Positions 26,563 to 35,008 of a DNA stretch of 64,000 bases are shown in pieces. How positions within the stretch are numbered: the first letter of the stretch is position 1; every line of letters begins with the position of its first letter. The DNA comes from Muribaculaceae bacterium. GTDB taxonomy: Bacteria > Bacteroidota > Bacteroidia > Bacteroidales > Muribaculaceae. Location of the stretch: assembly GCA_017621225.1 (NCBI GenBank), contig JAGATN010000010.1:79748-143747 (forward strand). The letters run 5' to 3'. Both the position numbers and the translations under genes were made by a program. Below the pieces are notes generated by a model, which saw only the letters and a list, made by a program, of their open reading frames with translations, had not been told where the DNA came from and did no database searches.

Positions 26563-26820
26563 TGATTGGGAAAATTCCCATCATAACATTTTTGGAAAAA
26601 TAAGAAGCGTTATGCTTATCTTGTGTTTGGAAACGTAGGACCTTTTCAAATTGAATACAAGGATTAGCATAGTGGTTCTCACGCTATAGCGTGGGCTGCT
26701 ATAACTACATCTGTATTCAAGGTTTCCTACGACCTCCAAACTAAGACGTGGCATTGCAGTTCCACGCTTCGTGTTTGTAGATAAATCTGCTTGAGGGACT
26801 GAAAGTGGAAGAACAATATT
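26563..26820 (+). ncRNA. Structured leader RNA or small RNA (candidate)
   Basis: A rod-like fold is supported by nested perfect pairings: GTTTGGA (26625) with TCCAAAC (26735), CGTAGGA (26634) with TCCTACG (26725), TTGAATACA (26651) with TGTATTCAA (26712), TAGCA (26665) with TGCTA (26697), capped by the 14-base palindrome CACGCTATAGCGTG (26680). A second domain is closed by ATTG/CAAT and TTCCAC/GTGGAA (26753-26765 with 26805-26817). The spacing of arms is reminiscent of 6S-like rods, but I cannot assign it to a known family. No terminator separates it from the lipoprotein, so a long 5' leader is equally possible. Confidence 0.65.
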
Positions 26821-26839
26821 GGATATTAAATTTCACAAC

Positions 26840-27505
26840 ATGAAAACAAAATCCTTAATAATCACCCTCGTTGCTTTTTTAGGACTATGTTCTTGCAAAC
26901 AATCCAAAGAAGAAAAGGCACAACAAATGATTGTTGAATACTTTAAAGACAAAGTGTATCACTTTGATAGCTACAAACCTTTACAAACAAAAGTGGATAG
27001 CTTATTCGTTTCATTAGCTTTTGACAAGGAAGCCATTTATCTCACATTGGACATGTTAAAGCTCTTCCAATTGAAAGAAGAATATACAAATAAGATTGAA
27101 GACGCGGAAAGCTCTATGGACATTTGGTCACCCGATGGCTATTCTTCAACGTATAGTCGCGGAGAATATAAACGTGCAAAGAAAGAGCGAGATGAAAACA
27201 AACGGCGATTGGATAAGACAAAAGACCGCATAAAAGCTCAATTTGACAAAATAAAGACACGTCAGTCAAAAATCAAGACAGGTGTTTTTGATGGGTGGAA
27301 AGTATATCATAGGCTTAAGTGTTTGAATGGGGCAGGAACTTTTGATTTATTCGATGAACACATATTTTTATGCGATAAGAATTTCAATGTAAAATTCGAA
27401 TGCTCAAAAAAAGATTTTGAGTTCCTTTCAAAAATTCTAAATACTATTGCAGTATCGGATGATGTACCTGAATTTGTTGAAAAACTACAAGATGTCATAT
27501 TTTAA
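26840..27505 (+). CDS. Lipoprotein of unknown function
   Basis: 221 residues from the ATG at 26840. An upstream TTG in frame at 26819 is rejected, since starting at 26840 places a clean lipoprotein signal at the N terminus (hydrophobic core LIITLVAFLGL, lipobox LCSC). The middle (about 75-145) is a strongly charged, Lys/Glu/Arg-rich helix that could form a coiled coil. No known domain was recognised. The gene is much more AT-rich than its neighbours, sits behind the structured leader, and is followed after 12 bases by another unknown gene. Confidence 0.8.
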   Translation: MKTKSLIITLVAFLGLCSCKQSKEEKAQQMIVEYFKDKVYHFDSYKPLQTKVDSLFVSLAFDKEAIYLTLDMLKLFQLKEEYTNKIEDAESSMDIWSPDGYSSTYSRGEYKRAKKERDENKRRLDKTKDRIKAQFDKIKTRQSKIKTGVFDGWKVYHRLKCLNGAGTFDLFDEHIFLCDKNFNVKFECSKKDFEFLSKILNTIAVSDDVPEFVEKLQDVIF

Positions 27506-27517
27506 TATATAGAATAT

Positions 27518-28357
27518 ATGATAATAAAAAAACGCCCCATAATAACATGGCTTTTAAATCCTGATAGCCAAAAACACACCGATGGCATTTTGTTATCCGA
27601 AGTAGCTAATTCGATGAATCATCAAATTCTAAATAAACATATAGCCGAATTGGATAACATAAGACTTCAAAAGCCGATGTGGGGACTACCTGAATTACTT
27701 ATGCCTTCTTTTGAGGATGTTATGAAAAGAACCGTTTCATCTTTTAAGGAAATGATGCCTACTCTGTTTCAGGAATTCAGCGAGCAAGAGGAGTGTGGAA
27801 TCTTATTATGCAAACGGAATGTCACTTTGGTTTATAGATTTGTAGACAACAAGTTACATATATGGTATTTCATAGAGGAAAACGGCAAAAGTATTTTTAA
27901 ATTTTATTCATATTGTGAGCATATTGAACTTCGACTCAAAGTTAATATAATATCGTCATTAATACAGGATGATGGCTTGTTCAAAGGTTCAATTGAAGAA
28001 CGAGAGAGTTCCATTGGTTCAGTTTCAAATTTTATCGCTTCATATATTGCCGTAAAAAAGCATATGAAAGTCGAAATCGTCGTTATCCCACAAGGGAAAT
28101 TTACTGCAATTGAAGGCACACCTCTTGAATATGTTGATAAAAAGAAGGTTATAAACCAAACCGGGCAAGAGGTTATTGTCATGGATTCAAAATGGTTTAG
28201 AAAGATTGTAAATGATAATGACATTTATGTTCGTGGTTATTTGAGAATGCAGAATAAAAAGAACGATAAAGGAGAGCTTGTTAAAGAATTAATCTTTATT
28301 GATCAGCATGTGCGCCATGGGTATCATAGGAATGCAACGATTGAAGATGTTATGTAA
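27518..28357 (+). CDS. Hypothetical protein, AT-rich, in operon with the lipoprotein
   Basis: 279 residues with no signal peptide and no transmembrane helix. I do not recognise the family. The first half is mixed alpha/beta and includes VTLVYRFVDNKLHIWYFIEE. The C-terminal part has KKVINQTGQEVIVMDSKWFRKIV and ends with HVRHGYHRNATIEDVM, whose clustered histidines and arginine could be catalytic or nucleic-acid binding. It lies 12 bases after the lipoprotein gene and shares its low GC, so the pair probably arrived together by transfer. Confidence 0.7.
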   Translation: MIIKKRPIITWLLNPDSQKHTDGILLSEVANSMNHQILNKHIAELDNIRLQKPMWGLPELLMPSFEDVMKRTVSSFKEMMPTLFQEFSEQEECGILLCKRNVTLVYRFVDNKLHIWYFIEENGKSIFKFYSYCEHIELRLKVNIISSLIQDDGLFKGSIEERESSIGSVSNFIASYIAVKKHMKVEIVVIPQGKFTAIEGTPLEYVDKKKVINQTGQEVIVMDSKWFRKIVNDNDIYVRGYLRMQNKKNDKGELVKELIFIDQHVRHGYHRNATIEDVM

Positions 28358-28434
28358 CAATGTTTGAATCTAATAAATGCGAAAATTTATTTAAGCTAAA
28401 TTTCATTGTATTTTGTAATACAAAATTAAATTCA

Positions 28435-28442
28435 TATCTTTG
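28435..28442 (+). promoter_or_regulatory. Bacteroidetes -7 box TATCTTTG for the ECF sigma factor gene
   Basis: An exact TAnnTTTG match about 107 bases before the ATG at 28549. A small inverted repeat (TTGTATT and AATACAA, 28407-28424) lies upstream around the -33 position. Confidence 0.6.
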
Positions 28443-28548
28443 CCGATGGAGACTTCGTAGCTCACCAAACAACAATATCATTGTAAAACTTAAAAAATCA
28501 TCTGCCTATCGAAACACTTCTACTCCAATTTTAAAGTAGATGTAAATT

Positions 28549-29139
28549 ATGCAATCATTATCAACGCTACCTGACGATAAGTTGGTAGCTGCATATCTTA
28601 TAGGCAACAACTCAGCATTCGACTTGCTTTTGAAACGTCATCAATCGCGAGTTTATTCTTACATATTATCCATCGTAAAACAAAGAAGCATTGCCGACGA
28701 CCTTTTTCAGGAAACGTTCGTCAAAGCCATCATCACCATCAAGCAAGGCCAATATGTGCACAACGGCAAGTTCCTGCCCTGGATATGCCGCATAGCCCAC
28801 AACTTGATAATCGACCATTTCCGACAAGGCAACTCCAACAATATGGTGCAGACGGATGCTTTCGACGCCGACATCTACAACCGAAAGGAGTTTTCGGACG
28901 GCAACATCGAGGACAGTATGATATCCGACCAAATATCGTCGGACGTGCGCCGTCTCGTGGCCGCCCTCCCCGACAGCCAGCGCGAAGTTCTGGAAATGCG
29001 ATATTACCGCGACATGTCGTTCAAGGAGATAGCCGAAGCCACCGACGTAAGCATAAACACGGCATTGGGGCGCATGCGCTACGCCATACTCAACATGCGC
29101 CGCATAGCAAGCGAAAACAACATAGTGCTTACGCTTTGA
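28549..29139 (+). CDS. ECF-type RNA polymerase sigma factor
   Basis: 196 residues with both sigma-70 parts. Region 2 is about residues 20-90 (AFDLLLKRHQSRVYSYILS, then ADDLFQETFVKAI, GKFLPWICRIAHNLIIDHFR). Region 4 is about 135-185 (LPDSQREVLEMRYYRDMSFKEIAEATDVSINTALGRM). No anti-sigma gene is next to it, so control may differ from the usual sigma/anti-sigma pair; many Bacteroidales carry such an orphan ECF factor. It is followed by a hairpin and the mscS-like gene. Confidence 0.92.
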   Translation: MQSLSTLPDDKLVAAYLIGNNSAFDLLLKRHQSRVYSYILSIVKQRSIADDLFQETFVKAIITIKQGQYVHNGKFLPWICRIAHNLIIDHFRQGNSNNMVQTDAFDADIYNRKEFSDGNIEDSMISDQISSDVRRLVAALPDSQREVLEMRYYRDMSFKEIAEATDVSINTALGRMRYAILNMRRIASENNIVLTL

Positions 29140-29141
29140 AA

Positions 29142-29223
29142 CTTTAAATAAGCATCAAGCGTTATACGGACAAATAGAGGTGATGCCGATGCATCATCAT
29201 AACGTTTGACTGTTTATTTAAAG
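29142..29223. repeat. 82-base hairpin between the sigma factor and MscS genes
   Basis: Three nested arms pair: CTTTAAATAA (29142-29151) with TTATTTAAAG (29214-29223), CAAGCGTTAT (29156-29165) with ATAACGTTTG (29199-29208, one G-T pair), and an inner GATGC/GCATC hairpin near 29182-29195. It ends five bases before the MscS start codon, so it could hide the ribosome-binding region as well as end the sigma transcript. There is no T-run. Confidence 0.65.
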
Positions 29224-29227
29224 CACT

Positions 29228-30520
29228 ATGTTTACAGAAATAGTACCATCGCACAAAGTTGCCACATGGCTTCTAAGCACCATCGACGGTGGGCTGGATT
29301 CGATTGGTCTAACCCATGACAAAACGATAGAAGAAATAATTTATGTGTGCATAATAGTGGCCGTAGCCGTACTGATAGGCTGGGTTTTGAGACGCATAAT
29401 ACTTTTCATTTCTCGAAAATGGGTATCGCTGCATGACACCGAGATGAGCCATGAGCTCATAAACCAACGCGTACTGACGCATTGCAGCCACGTGATACCG
29501 CCACTTGTCATATTGGGGTTGCTGCCGTTTGCATTCGACACAAAGTCGCAGTTGCTTCACATAATCGAAATAGCGCTTACCGTATACACGCTCATAGTAA
29601 CGGCAATTGCCATAAATGCGGTGTTGACATTCATATGGACCAGATTTGACAAACAGGAAAACACAAAAAATCTGCCGCTCAAAGGCATACTCAACGTGGG
29701 GAAAGGCTTGGTGTGGATAATAGTGGCCATTATAAGCATTTCGGTAATCGTCGACAAATCGCCGGCCGCCCTGCTCACCGGACTTGGCGCATTTGCGGCG
29801 GCATTGATGTTGATATTCAAAGACAGCATACTCGGATTCGTGGCAGGCATACAGCTATCGCAAAACGACATGCTGAGAGTCGGCGACTGGATAGTTGTGC
29901 CATCGACCATAGCCAACGGAATAGTCGTAGATGTGTCGCTGTCAGCCGTAAAAGTGCAGAACTGGGACAATACCATCGTGACGCTTCCACCATACACGTT
30001 GGTGTCGACATCGTTTCAAAACTGGCGAGGAATGAGCGACAGCGGATATCGTCTCATAAGCCGTTCGGTAATTTTCGATTGCGACACCATAACCCAATGC
30101 ACGCCCGAACTCATCACCGCCATAACCACCGAATTTCCTGAGGTAAAAAGCTACGTGGCAAAACTCCAGGCATCGGGCAAAAACGAATACGACCCCGGAT
30201 TGGCCACCGTAAACGGCACCATAGAGACCAATCTCGGCCTGTTCAGGGCCTATATGTGCCAATATCTTCTCAATCATCCACTGATAGGCACCGATCAGCA
30301 GATATTGGTCAGAATAATGACACCTACCGGCGAGGGAATGCCGCTTCAGATATATTGCTACACCACAACGGCGTGGACGGCCTATGAAGCCGTACAGAGC
30401 CAGATATTCGAACACATAGCGGCCACCTGTCAGAAATTTGGCCTGAAACTTTACAATCAGCCATCGGGCAACGACATCGAGACATTGCGTCTACACGCCG
30501 AAGATTCAAAGACGGCATAA
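29228..30520 (+). CDS. Mechanosensitive ion channel, MscS family
   Basis: 430 residues with about four N-terminal hydrophobic helices (30-190). The pore helix and beta domain follow: LLTGLGAFAAALMLIFKDSILGFVAGIQL, then DMLRVGDWIVV and IVVDVSLSAVKVQNWDNTIVTLPPYTL. The C-terminal domain is larger than in E. coli MscS, as in YbdG-like members. It likely opens under membrane tension to release osmolytes. A terminator follows at 30541-30575. Confidence 0.92.
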   Translation: MFTEIVPSHKVATWLLSTIDGGLDSIGLTHDKTIEEIIYVCIIVAVAVLIGWVLRRIILFISRKWVSLHDTEMSHELINQRVLTHCSHVIPPLVILGLLPFAFDTKSQLLHIIEIALTVYTLIVTAIAINAVLTFIWTRFDKQENTKNLPLKGILNVGKGLVWIIVAIISISVIVDKSPAALLTGLGAFAAALMLIFKDSILGFVAGIQLSQNDMLRVGDWIVVPSTIANGIVVDVSLSAVKVQNWDNTIVTLPPYTLVSTSFQNWRGMSDSGYRLISRSVIFDCDTITQCTPELITAITTEFPEVKSYVAKLQASGKNEYDPGLATVNGTIETNLGLFRAYMCQYLLNHPLIGTDQQILVRIMTPTGEGMPLQIYCYTTTAWTAYEAVQSQIFEHIAATCQKFGLKLYNQPSGNDIETLRLHAEDSKTA

Positions 30521-30540
30521 CCGCCTCTACATACCGAATA

Positions 30541-30575
30541 AATGGTTTCCGCTGCAACATCGAACGGAAACCATT
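30541..30575 (+). terminator. Rho-independent terminator after the MscS gene
   Basis: A perfect 11-bp stem (AATGGTTTCCG at 30541-30551 with CGGAAACCATT at 30565-30575), followed by a short T-run. Confidence 0.8.
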
Positions 30576-30655
30576 TTTTGTCATTAGTCATTTCGAAACG
30601 TCATTTAAAGGTCGTTTAAAAACATACTCTTATTCGTTAATTACGAATTTATAAT

Positions 30656-30663
30656 TAAATTTG
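30656..30663 (+). promoter_or_regulatory. Bacteroidetes -7 box TAAATTTG for the chorismatase-like/ccsBA operon
   Basis: An exact TAnnTTTG match, 66 bases before the ATG at 30730. Confidence 0.6.
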
Positions 30664-30729
30664 CACAAGATTGACAAGGCACGGAGTTGGCCGTCAGAAA
30701 AAACGCCATCGCCATAATTTCAACCTACA

Positions 30730-31878
30730 ATGATATATAACCGACATTCGTTTGAATCACATAGAACCATAGCCCTATCAGCATCGTTTTCACCCAATGA
30801 CAACGACGATGCCTTAGCCGAACACCACATAATAATAAGCCACACCGACCCGTCGGCCGATTTCGACACCCAACTGGCATCGATCGAATCGACAGCCACC
30901 GAAATGCTTGCGCTGCTCGGAAGCGGTACTGATGTGGTGCTGAAACGATATTTTTTAAGCGATGTGGCCAATCAGGCTCATCGAATAGAGCGAAGTGGCA
31001 ATTGCTGCCTATCGGCAATCGGACAACCGCCACTCAACGGCAGCAAAGTGGCACTATGGATGTATGCCATAACCAATGCCGACATTCGCCGCAATCAAGC
31101 AGGACTTACTGAATTCAAACATAACGCCTACACTCATATTTTTGCCGGAGGAATAACGACCGGTCACAACAATTCGAAAGAAGAAACCACATCGATACTC
31201 AACGAATATGCGGCAGAGCTTAACGAGCTAAACTGCACGCTAAAGGACAATTGCGTAAGAACATGGTTTTTCGTTCGTGACATCGACATAAATTATTCAG
31301 GCGTAGTAGAGGGCCGAAACATGGTGTTTCGAGCCAATGATCTCACCACCGATACCCATTTCATTGCCAGCACGGGAATAGGAGGCATCGCCTCGTCGCG
31401 TAGCAGCCTCGTGACGATGGACGCGTACTCGATACACGGCCTGAAAGAGGATCAGATAACCTATCTTCATGCGCCCGAAATGATGAACGCCACGCATGAA
31501 TATGGAGTCGCATTCGAGCGAGGCACGGCAATAAATTACGGCGACCGTCGCCACGTCATAATATCAGGAACGGCCAGCATTGACAATAAGGGCCAAATCA
31601 TGCATCAGGGCAACGTGAAGGAGCAAGCATTGCGAATGCTCAAAAACGTTGAATCGCTCCTCGCCAAAGCGGGATGCGGCTGGAACGACACGGCCCACAT
31701 AATAGTATACCTGCGCGACATAGCCGACACGGAGGTGGTGCGCGACATCATGCGCGCGCATCTGCCCAATCAGCCAATGATAATAGTAGAAGCACCGGTA
31801 TGCCGTCCGGGATGGCTGATAGAGATGGAGTGCATGGCCATTTGCAGGCAATCGGCACCACAATATGATAAGTTTTAA
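30730..31878 (+). CDS. RidA-superfamily protein with chorismatase-like architecture
   Basis: 382 residues, about three times a RidA monomer. The C-terminal third is RidA-like (HVIISGTASIDNKGQIMHQGNV, then LLAKAGCGWNDTAHIIVYLRD and CRPGWLIEMECMAI). The central part (about 170-270) has VRTWFFVRDIDINYSGV with an arginine-rich GRNMVF, and EYGVAFERGTAINYGDRR. This order matches FkbO/XanB2-type chorismatases, which turn chorismate into a benzoate or diene acid; the substrate here is not proven. Its end overlaps the ccsBA start by 14 bases. Confidence 0.7.
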   Translation: MIYNRHSFESHRTIALSASFSPNDNDDALAEHHIIISHTDPSADFDTQLASIESTATEMLALLGSGTDVVLKRYFLSDVANQAHRIERSGNCCLSAIGQPPLNGSKVALWMYAITNADIRRNQAGLTEFKHNAYTHIFAGGITTGHNNSKEETTSILNEYAAELNELNCTLKDNCVRTWFFVRDIDINYSGVVEGRNMVFRANDLTTDTHFIASTGIGGIASSRSSLVTMDAYSIHGLKEDQITYLHAPEMMNATHEYGVAFERGTAINYGDRRHVIISGTASIDNKGQIMHQGNVKEQALRMLKNVESLLAKAGCGWNDTAHIIVYLRDIADTEVVRDIMRAHLPNQPMIIVEAPVCRPGWLIEMECMAICRQSAPQYDKF

Positions 31879-33442
31879 AACCATACATTGGGGCGCATAC
31901 GCACTATTGACGGCGACATTGGCAGCAACGTCGCTTCTGTTTGACGAAACATTGTTCAAGTCGGCATGGCTCATTTCGTTGTGGGCACTGTCGGCGGTTC
32001 TTCTGACAATAGTCATATTGCGCCGACGCATGTGGCGCCGGGTTGGCTCTTTCCTTATGCATATGTCGTTCATCATAATGCTGTCAGGGGCGCTGACCAC
32101 TATGATATCGGGCAAACGCGGATCGATCGACATAATACCGGGAACCGCCACTAACGAATACGTTGACGAAGAATCGTACGTGCAGATGCTCCCCTTCACC
32201 ATCGAGCTCGATTCGATCATCAGAAATTTTCACCCCGACGGACTAACCCCATCGTCCTACGAATGCATCCTTACAATTGACGGCACGAAGCATACGTTAT
32301 CCAACAATGGCATCATAGAACATAACGGATACATATTTTCACAAAAGCTCATAGATGATCATTCCGACACGGCCATCATAGGGGTAAATCATGATAAGGC
32401 AGGCACAATGCTGTTTTTCAGCGGAGCCATACTATTTGTCATTGCATCCGTTTGGATAATGATTTCAAAAATGGCACGACGCAAGGTGCCCACAGTGGCG
32501 GCAATCATATTATTGTCAATCAGCACGCTGCAAGCCAACGCATCGACAATGCCGATAGAAACGACAAATGCATTGTCAAGCAACGAATTGTCGGTTGGTC
32601 AAAGCGCGTCGAGCAGCAACGACATCGCAATCGGACCCGTACGCTACACATCGGCAATCAAAGCCGCATATGACGGAATGAATTTTCACGCCGCGTTTTT
32701 CATCATGGCATTCGCAATCGGATTATTGTCGCTACGGCAAGCCATAGTCAACCGCAAGATTTCAAAATGGCTTATCCGGCTAAGTTGGGTGGCAATCGCG
32801 TTTCAATTGACGGGATACGTATTGCGCTGGATGATATATGGCCACATACCGTTTGCCACTACAAGCGACACAATGACGCTGCTTTCAGCCGCAACCGCCG
32901 CACTGACCATAATAATGGCGCGACGATCCGACGAATTGACATTCGCCCTCGGAATGACCGCATCGGGAATAATAGGCCTCATCGCCTCACTGTCGCAATC
33001 GGTGCCCGAAGCGTCACATCTGCCGGTAGCGTTGGCCTCGCCATGGCTCGCCATACACGTGAGCCTCGTCATGATGTCGTACACGCTGTTCGTGTTCGCA
33101 TTCATAATATCGATGGCCGGCCTGACAAACCGTCGGCAAGCACCGCGACTTGCCGAAACGTTGAAAACCGTATTGCTCCCGGCGGTGTTACTGCTCGGGA
33201 TGGGCATTCTTACCGGATCGGCCTGGGCATTGTCGGCCTGGGGAAGATATTGGGGATGGGATCCCAAAGAAACGTGGGCATTGATCACCTTCATGACATA
33301 TGCCGTTCCACTTCATGGCAGCATCAGATGGTTTGACAATCCACGCCATCTGTTCGCATACAACTCATTGGCCATAATCACGGTGATTATGACCTACATA
33401 GGCGTAAACTACATGCCTTCGCTACATTCATACGGCGGATGA
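31865..33442 (+). CDS. Fused cytochrome c synthetase CcsB-CcsA (system II)
   Basis: 525 residues combining a shortened ResB/CcsB part (about 1-210, with an extracytoplasmic beta region around 75-165) and a CcsA part. The haem-handling tryptophan-rich motif SAWGRYWGWDPKETWALI is near residues 457-475, and histidines lie in SPWLAIHVSLVMMSY and VPLHGSIRW. System II carries haem out and attaches it to CxxCH cytochromes. No cytochrome c gene is adjacent in the window; in related Bacteroidetes these genes sit near nrfHA. Confidence 0.92.
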   Translation: MISFKTIHWGAYALLTATLAATSLLFDETLFKSAWLISLWALSAVLLTIVILRRRMWRRVGSFLMHMSFIIMLSGALTTMISGKRGSIDIIPGTATNEYVDEESYVQMLPFTIELDSIIRNFHPDGLTPSSYECILTIDGTKHTLSNNGIIEHNGYIFSQKLIDDHSDTAIIGVNHDKAGTMLFFSGAILFVIASVWIMISKMARRKVPTVAAIILLSISTLQANASTMPIETTNALSSNELSVGQSASSSNDIAIGPVRYTSAIKAAYDGMNFHAAFFIMAFAIGLLSLRQAIVNRKISKWLIRLSWVAIAFQLTGYVLRWMIYGHIPFATTSDTMTLLSAATAALTIIMARRSDELTFALGMTASGIIGLIASLSQSVPEASHLPVALASPWLAIHVSLVMMSYTLFVFAFIISMAGLTNRRQAPRLAETLKTVLLPAVLLLGMGILTGSAWALSAWGRYWGWDPKETWALITFMTYAVPLHGSIRWFDNPRHLFAYNSLAIITVIMTYIGVNYMPSLHSYGG

Positions 33443-33473
33443 ACAAATTTTATCACTTTGCAGAAAGACAAAA

Positions 33474-34916
33474 ATGTTGACAAAAGAACTGATATCACTC
33501 AACAGCCCCAAACTTCAATATATTGGAGTTTCATTAAAGAATCCGCATCACACCGTAATACCTACCGGCACTACGGTGGTGACGGGCCCCAACGGCGCCG
33601 GCAAGTCGGTGCTCGGAAAAATTCTTGAAAAGGGATGGAACATTACCACCAACGACATAAAGTCGCCCGTCGACGGCTTGAAGGTGAAGTACATGGAGTT
33701 TAACGACATACATTCGTTGGCGGGATTTAAAGTGGAGTATTATCAACAACGCTTTGAATCGTCGATGAACGACGACGTGCCCACGGTGGCCGAACTCTTG
33801 GGCAAGAACGTAGAAAGCGAAACGTGGAAAATGGCCGAAAAGCGTCTGAATATATCCGATATTCTCGACAAGAAGGTCAATTTTCTGTCGAGCGGCGAGT
33901 TAAGGAAGCTGCTAATCACCAACATGATGTTTGATTTGCCTCAATTTCTCATACTCGACAACCCATTCATAGGTCTCGATGCGGCGTCGCGCGACACGCT
34001 AAACGAAGAATTGAAACAAATTTCAGATCGGGGCATATCGATAATGCTGTTGATATGCGATCCGAACGAAATACCCGATTACACCGACACCGTAATACCG
34101 ATAAAGGACTTGACCATCGGAGAAGCAATACATTGCGGCTCCACGCCGATGGAGAACATAAGGCAGAACGTGGCATCGCTTTTCGACTTTGCAGTAAACA
34201 TCGACGGCATACCGACACCCGCCACCAAGCAACAATCGGAAAGCGACGACACCCGCCACGCGGTATTCGAGCTCAACAAATGCAATGTGAAGTATGGAAC
34301 ACGCGTGATTTTGAGAGATGTCTGCTGGACGGTGAAACAAGGCGAATGCTGGGCACTCGCCGGGCGCAACGGCTCCGGCAAATCGACGCTGCTGAGCCTC
34401 ATATATGCCGACAATCCACAAGTATATTCAAACGAGGTGAAAATTTTCGGGCGTAGGCGCGGAACCGGCGAGAGCATCTGGGACATAAAGAAACGCATCG
34501 GGTACGTTTCGCCTGAAATGCATCTGTATTTCGGCGGAGGAGCCAACCGACTGATCGACGTGGTGTCGGGAGGCCTGAACGACACGGTAGGCTGTTTCCG
34601 ACAAATCACGCCACAACAGGAGCAAAGAGGCTTGAGATGGCTGAAGCTGCTGCACATGGAACACCTTGCACAGCAACGATTCAACGTACTGTCGGCCGGA
34701 CAGCAAAGATTGGCACTACTGGCGCGCACATTCATAAAAAGCCCTGAATTGCTGATTCTTGACGAGCCCATGCACGGCCTCGACATAGCCCGCAAAAAGG
34801 CCGTCCGCGCCATCATAAACACTTATGCGCGGCGCGACCATACCACCATAATATACGTGACACATCACAAATCGGAAGTGCCCGAATGCATTTCGCATAC
34901 CAAAACACTGCCCTAA
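33474..34916 (+). CDS. Double ABC ATPase, ModF-like
   Basis: 480 residues with two nucleotide-binding domains in one chain. Domain 1 (about 1-215) has GPNGAGKSVLG, signature LSSGELRKLL and Walker B FLILDNPFIGLD. Domain 2 (about 260-480) has GRNGSGKSTLLSLI, signature LSAGQQRLALLAR and LLILDEPMHGLD, with HHKSEVPE as the switch histidine. There is no membrane part and no permease gene nearby. ModF-type proteins of this build are linked to molybdate uptake loci, but the role is undefined. Confidence 0.82.
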   Translation: MLTKELISLNSPKLQYIGVSLKNPHHTVIPTGTTVVTGPNGAGKSVLGKILEKGWNITTNDIKSPVDGLKVKYMEFNDIHSLAGFKVEYYQQRFESSMNDDVPTVAELLGKNVESETWKMAEKRLNISDILDKKVNFLSSGELRKLLITNMMFDLPQFLILDNPFIGLDAASRDTLNEELKQISDRGISIMLLICDPNEIPDYTDTVIPIKDLTIGEAIHCGSTPMENIRQNVASLFDFAVNIDGIPTPATKQQSESDDTRHAVFELNKCNVKYGTRVILRDVCWTVKQGECWALAGRNGSGKSTLLSLIYADNPQVYSNEVKIFGRRRGTGESIWDIKKRIGYVSPEMHLYFGGGANRLIDVVSGGLNDTVGCFRQITPQQEQRGLRWLKLLHMEHLAQQRFNVLSAGQQRLALLARTFIKSPELLILDEPMHGLDIARKKAVRAIINTYARRDHTTIIYVTHHKSEVPECISHTKTLP

Positions 34917-34943
34917 CCATTTTTTATTATGGATTTTAATGCG

Positions 34944-34951
34944 TACATTTG
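34944..34951 (+). promoter_or_regulatory. Bacteroidetes -7 box TACATTTG for tyrS
   Basis: An exact TAnnTTTG match, 57 bases before the ATG at 35009. Confidence 0.6.
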
Positions 34952-35008
34952 TGCCCGATTTCAAGTCTAAACATTTGACGTTAAATATATAACTTTAAAC
35001 ATGTAACG

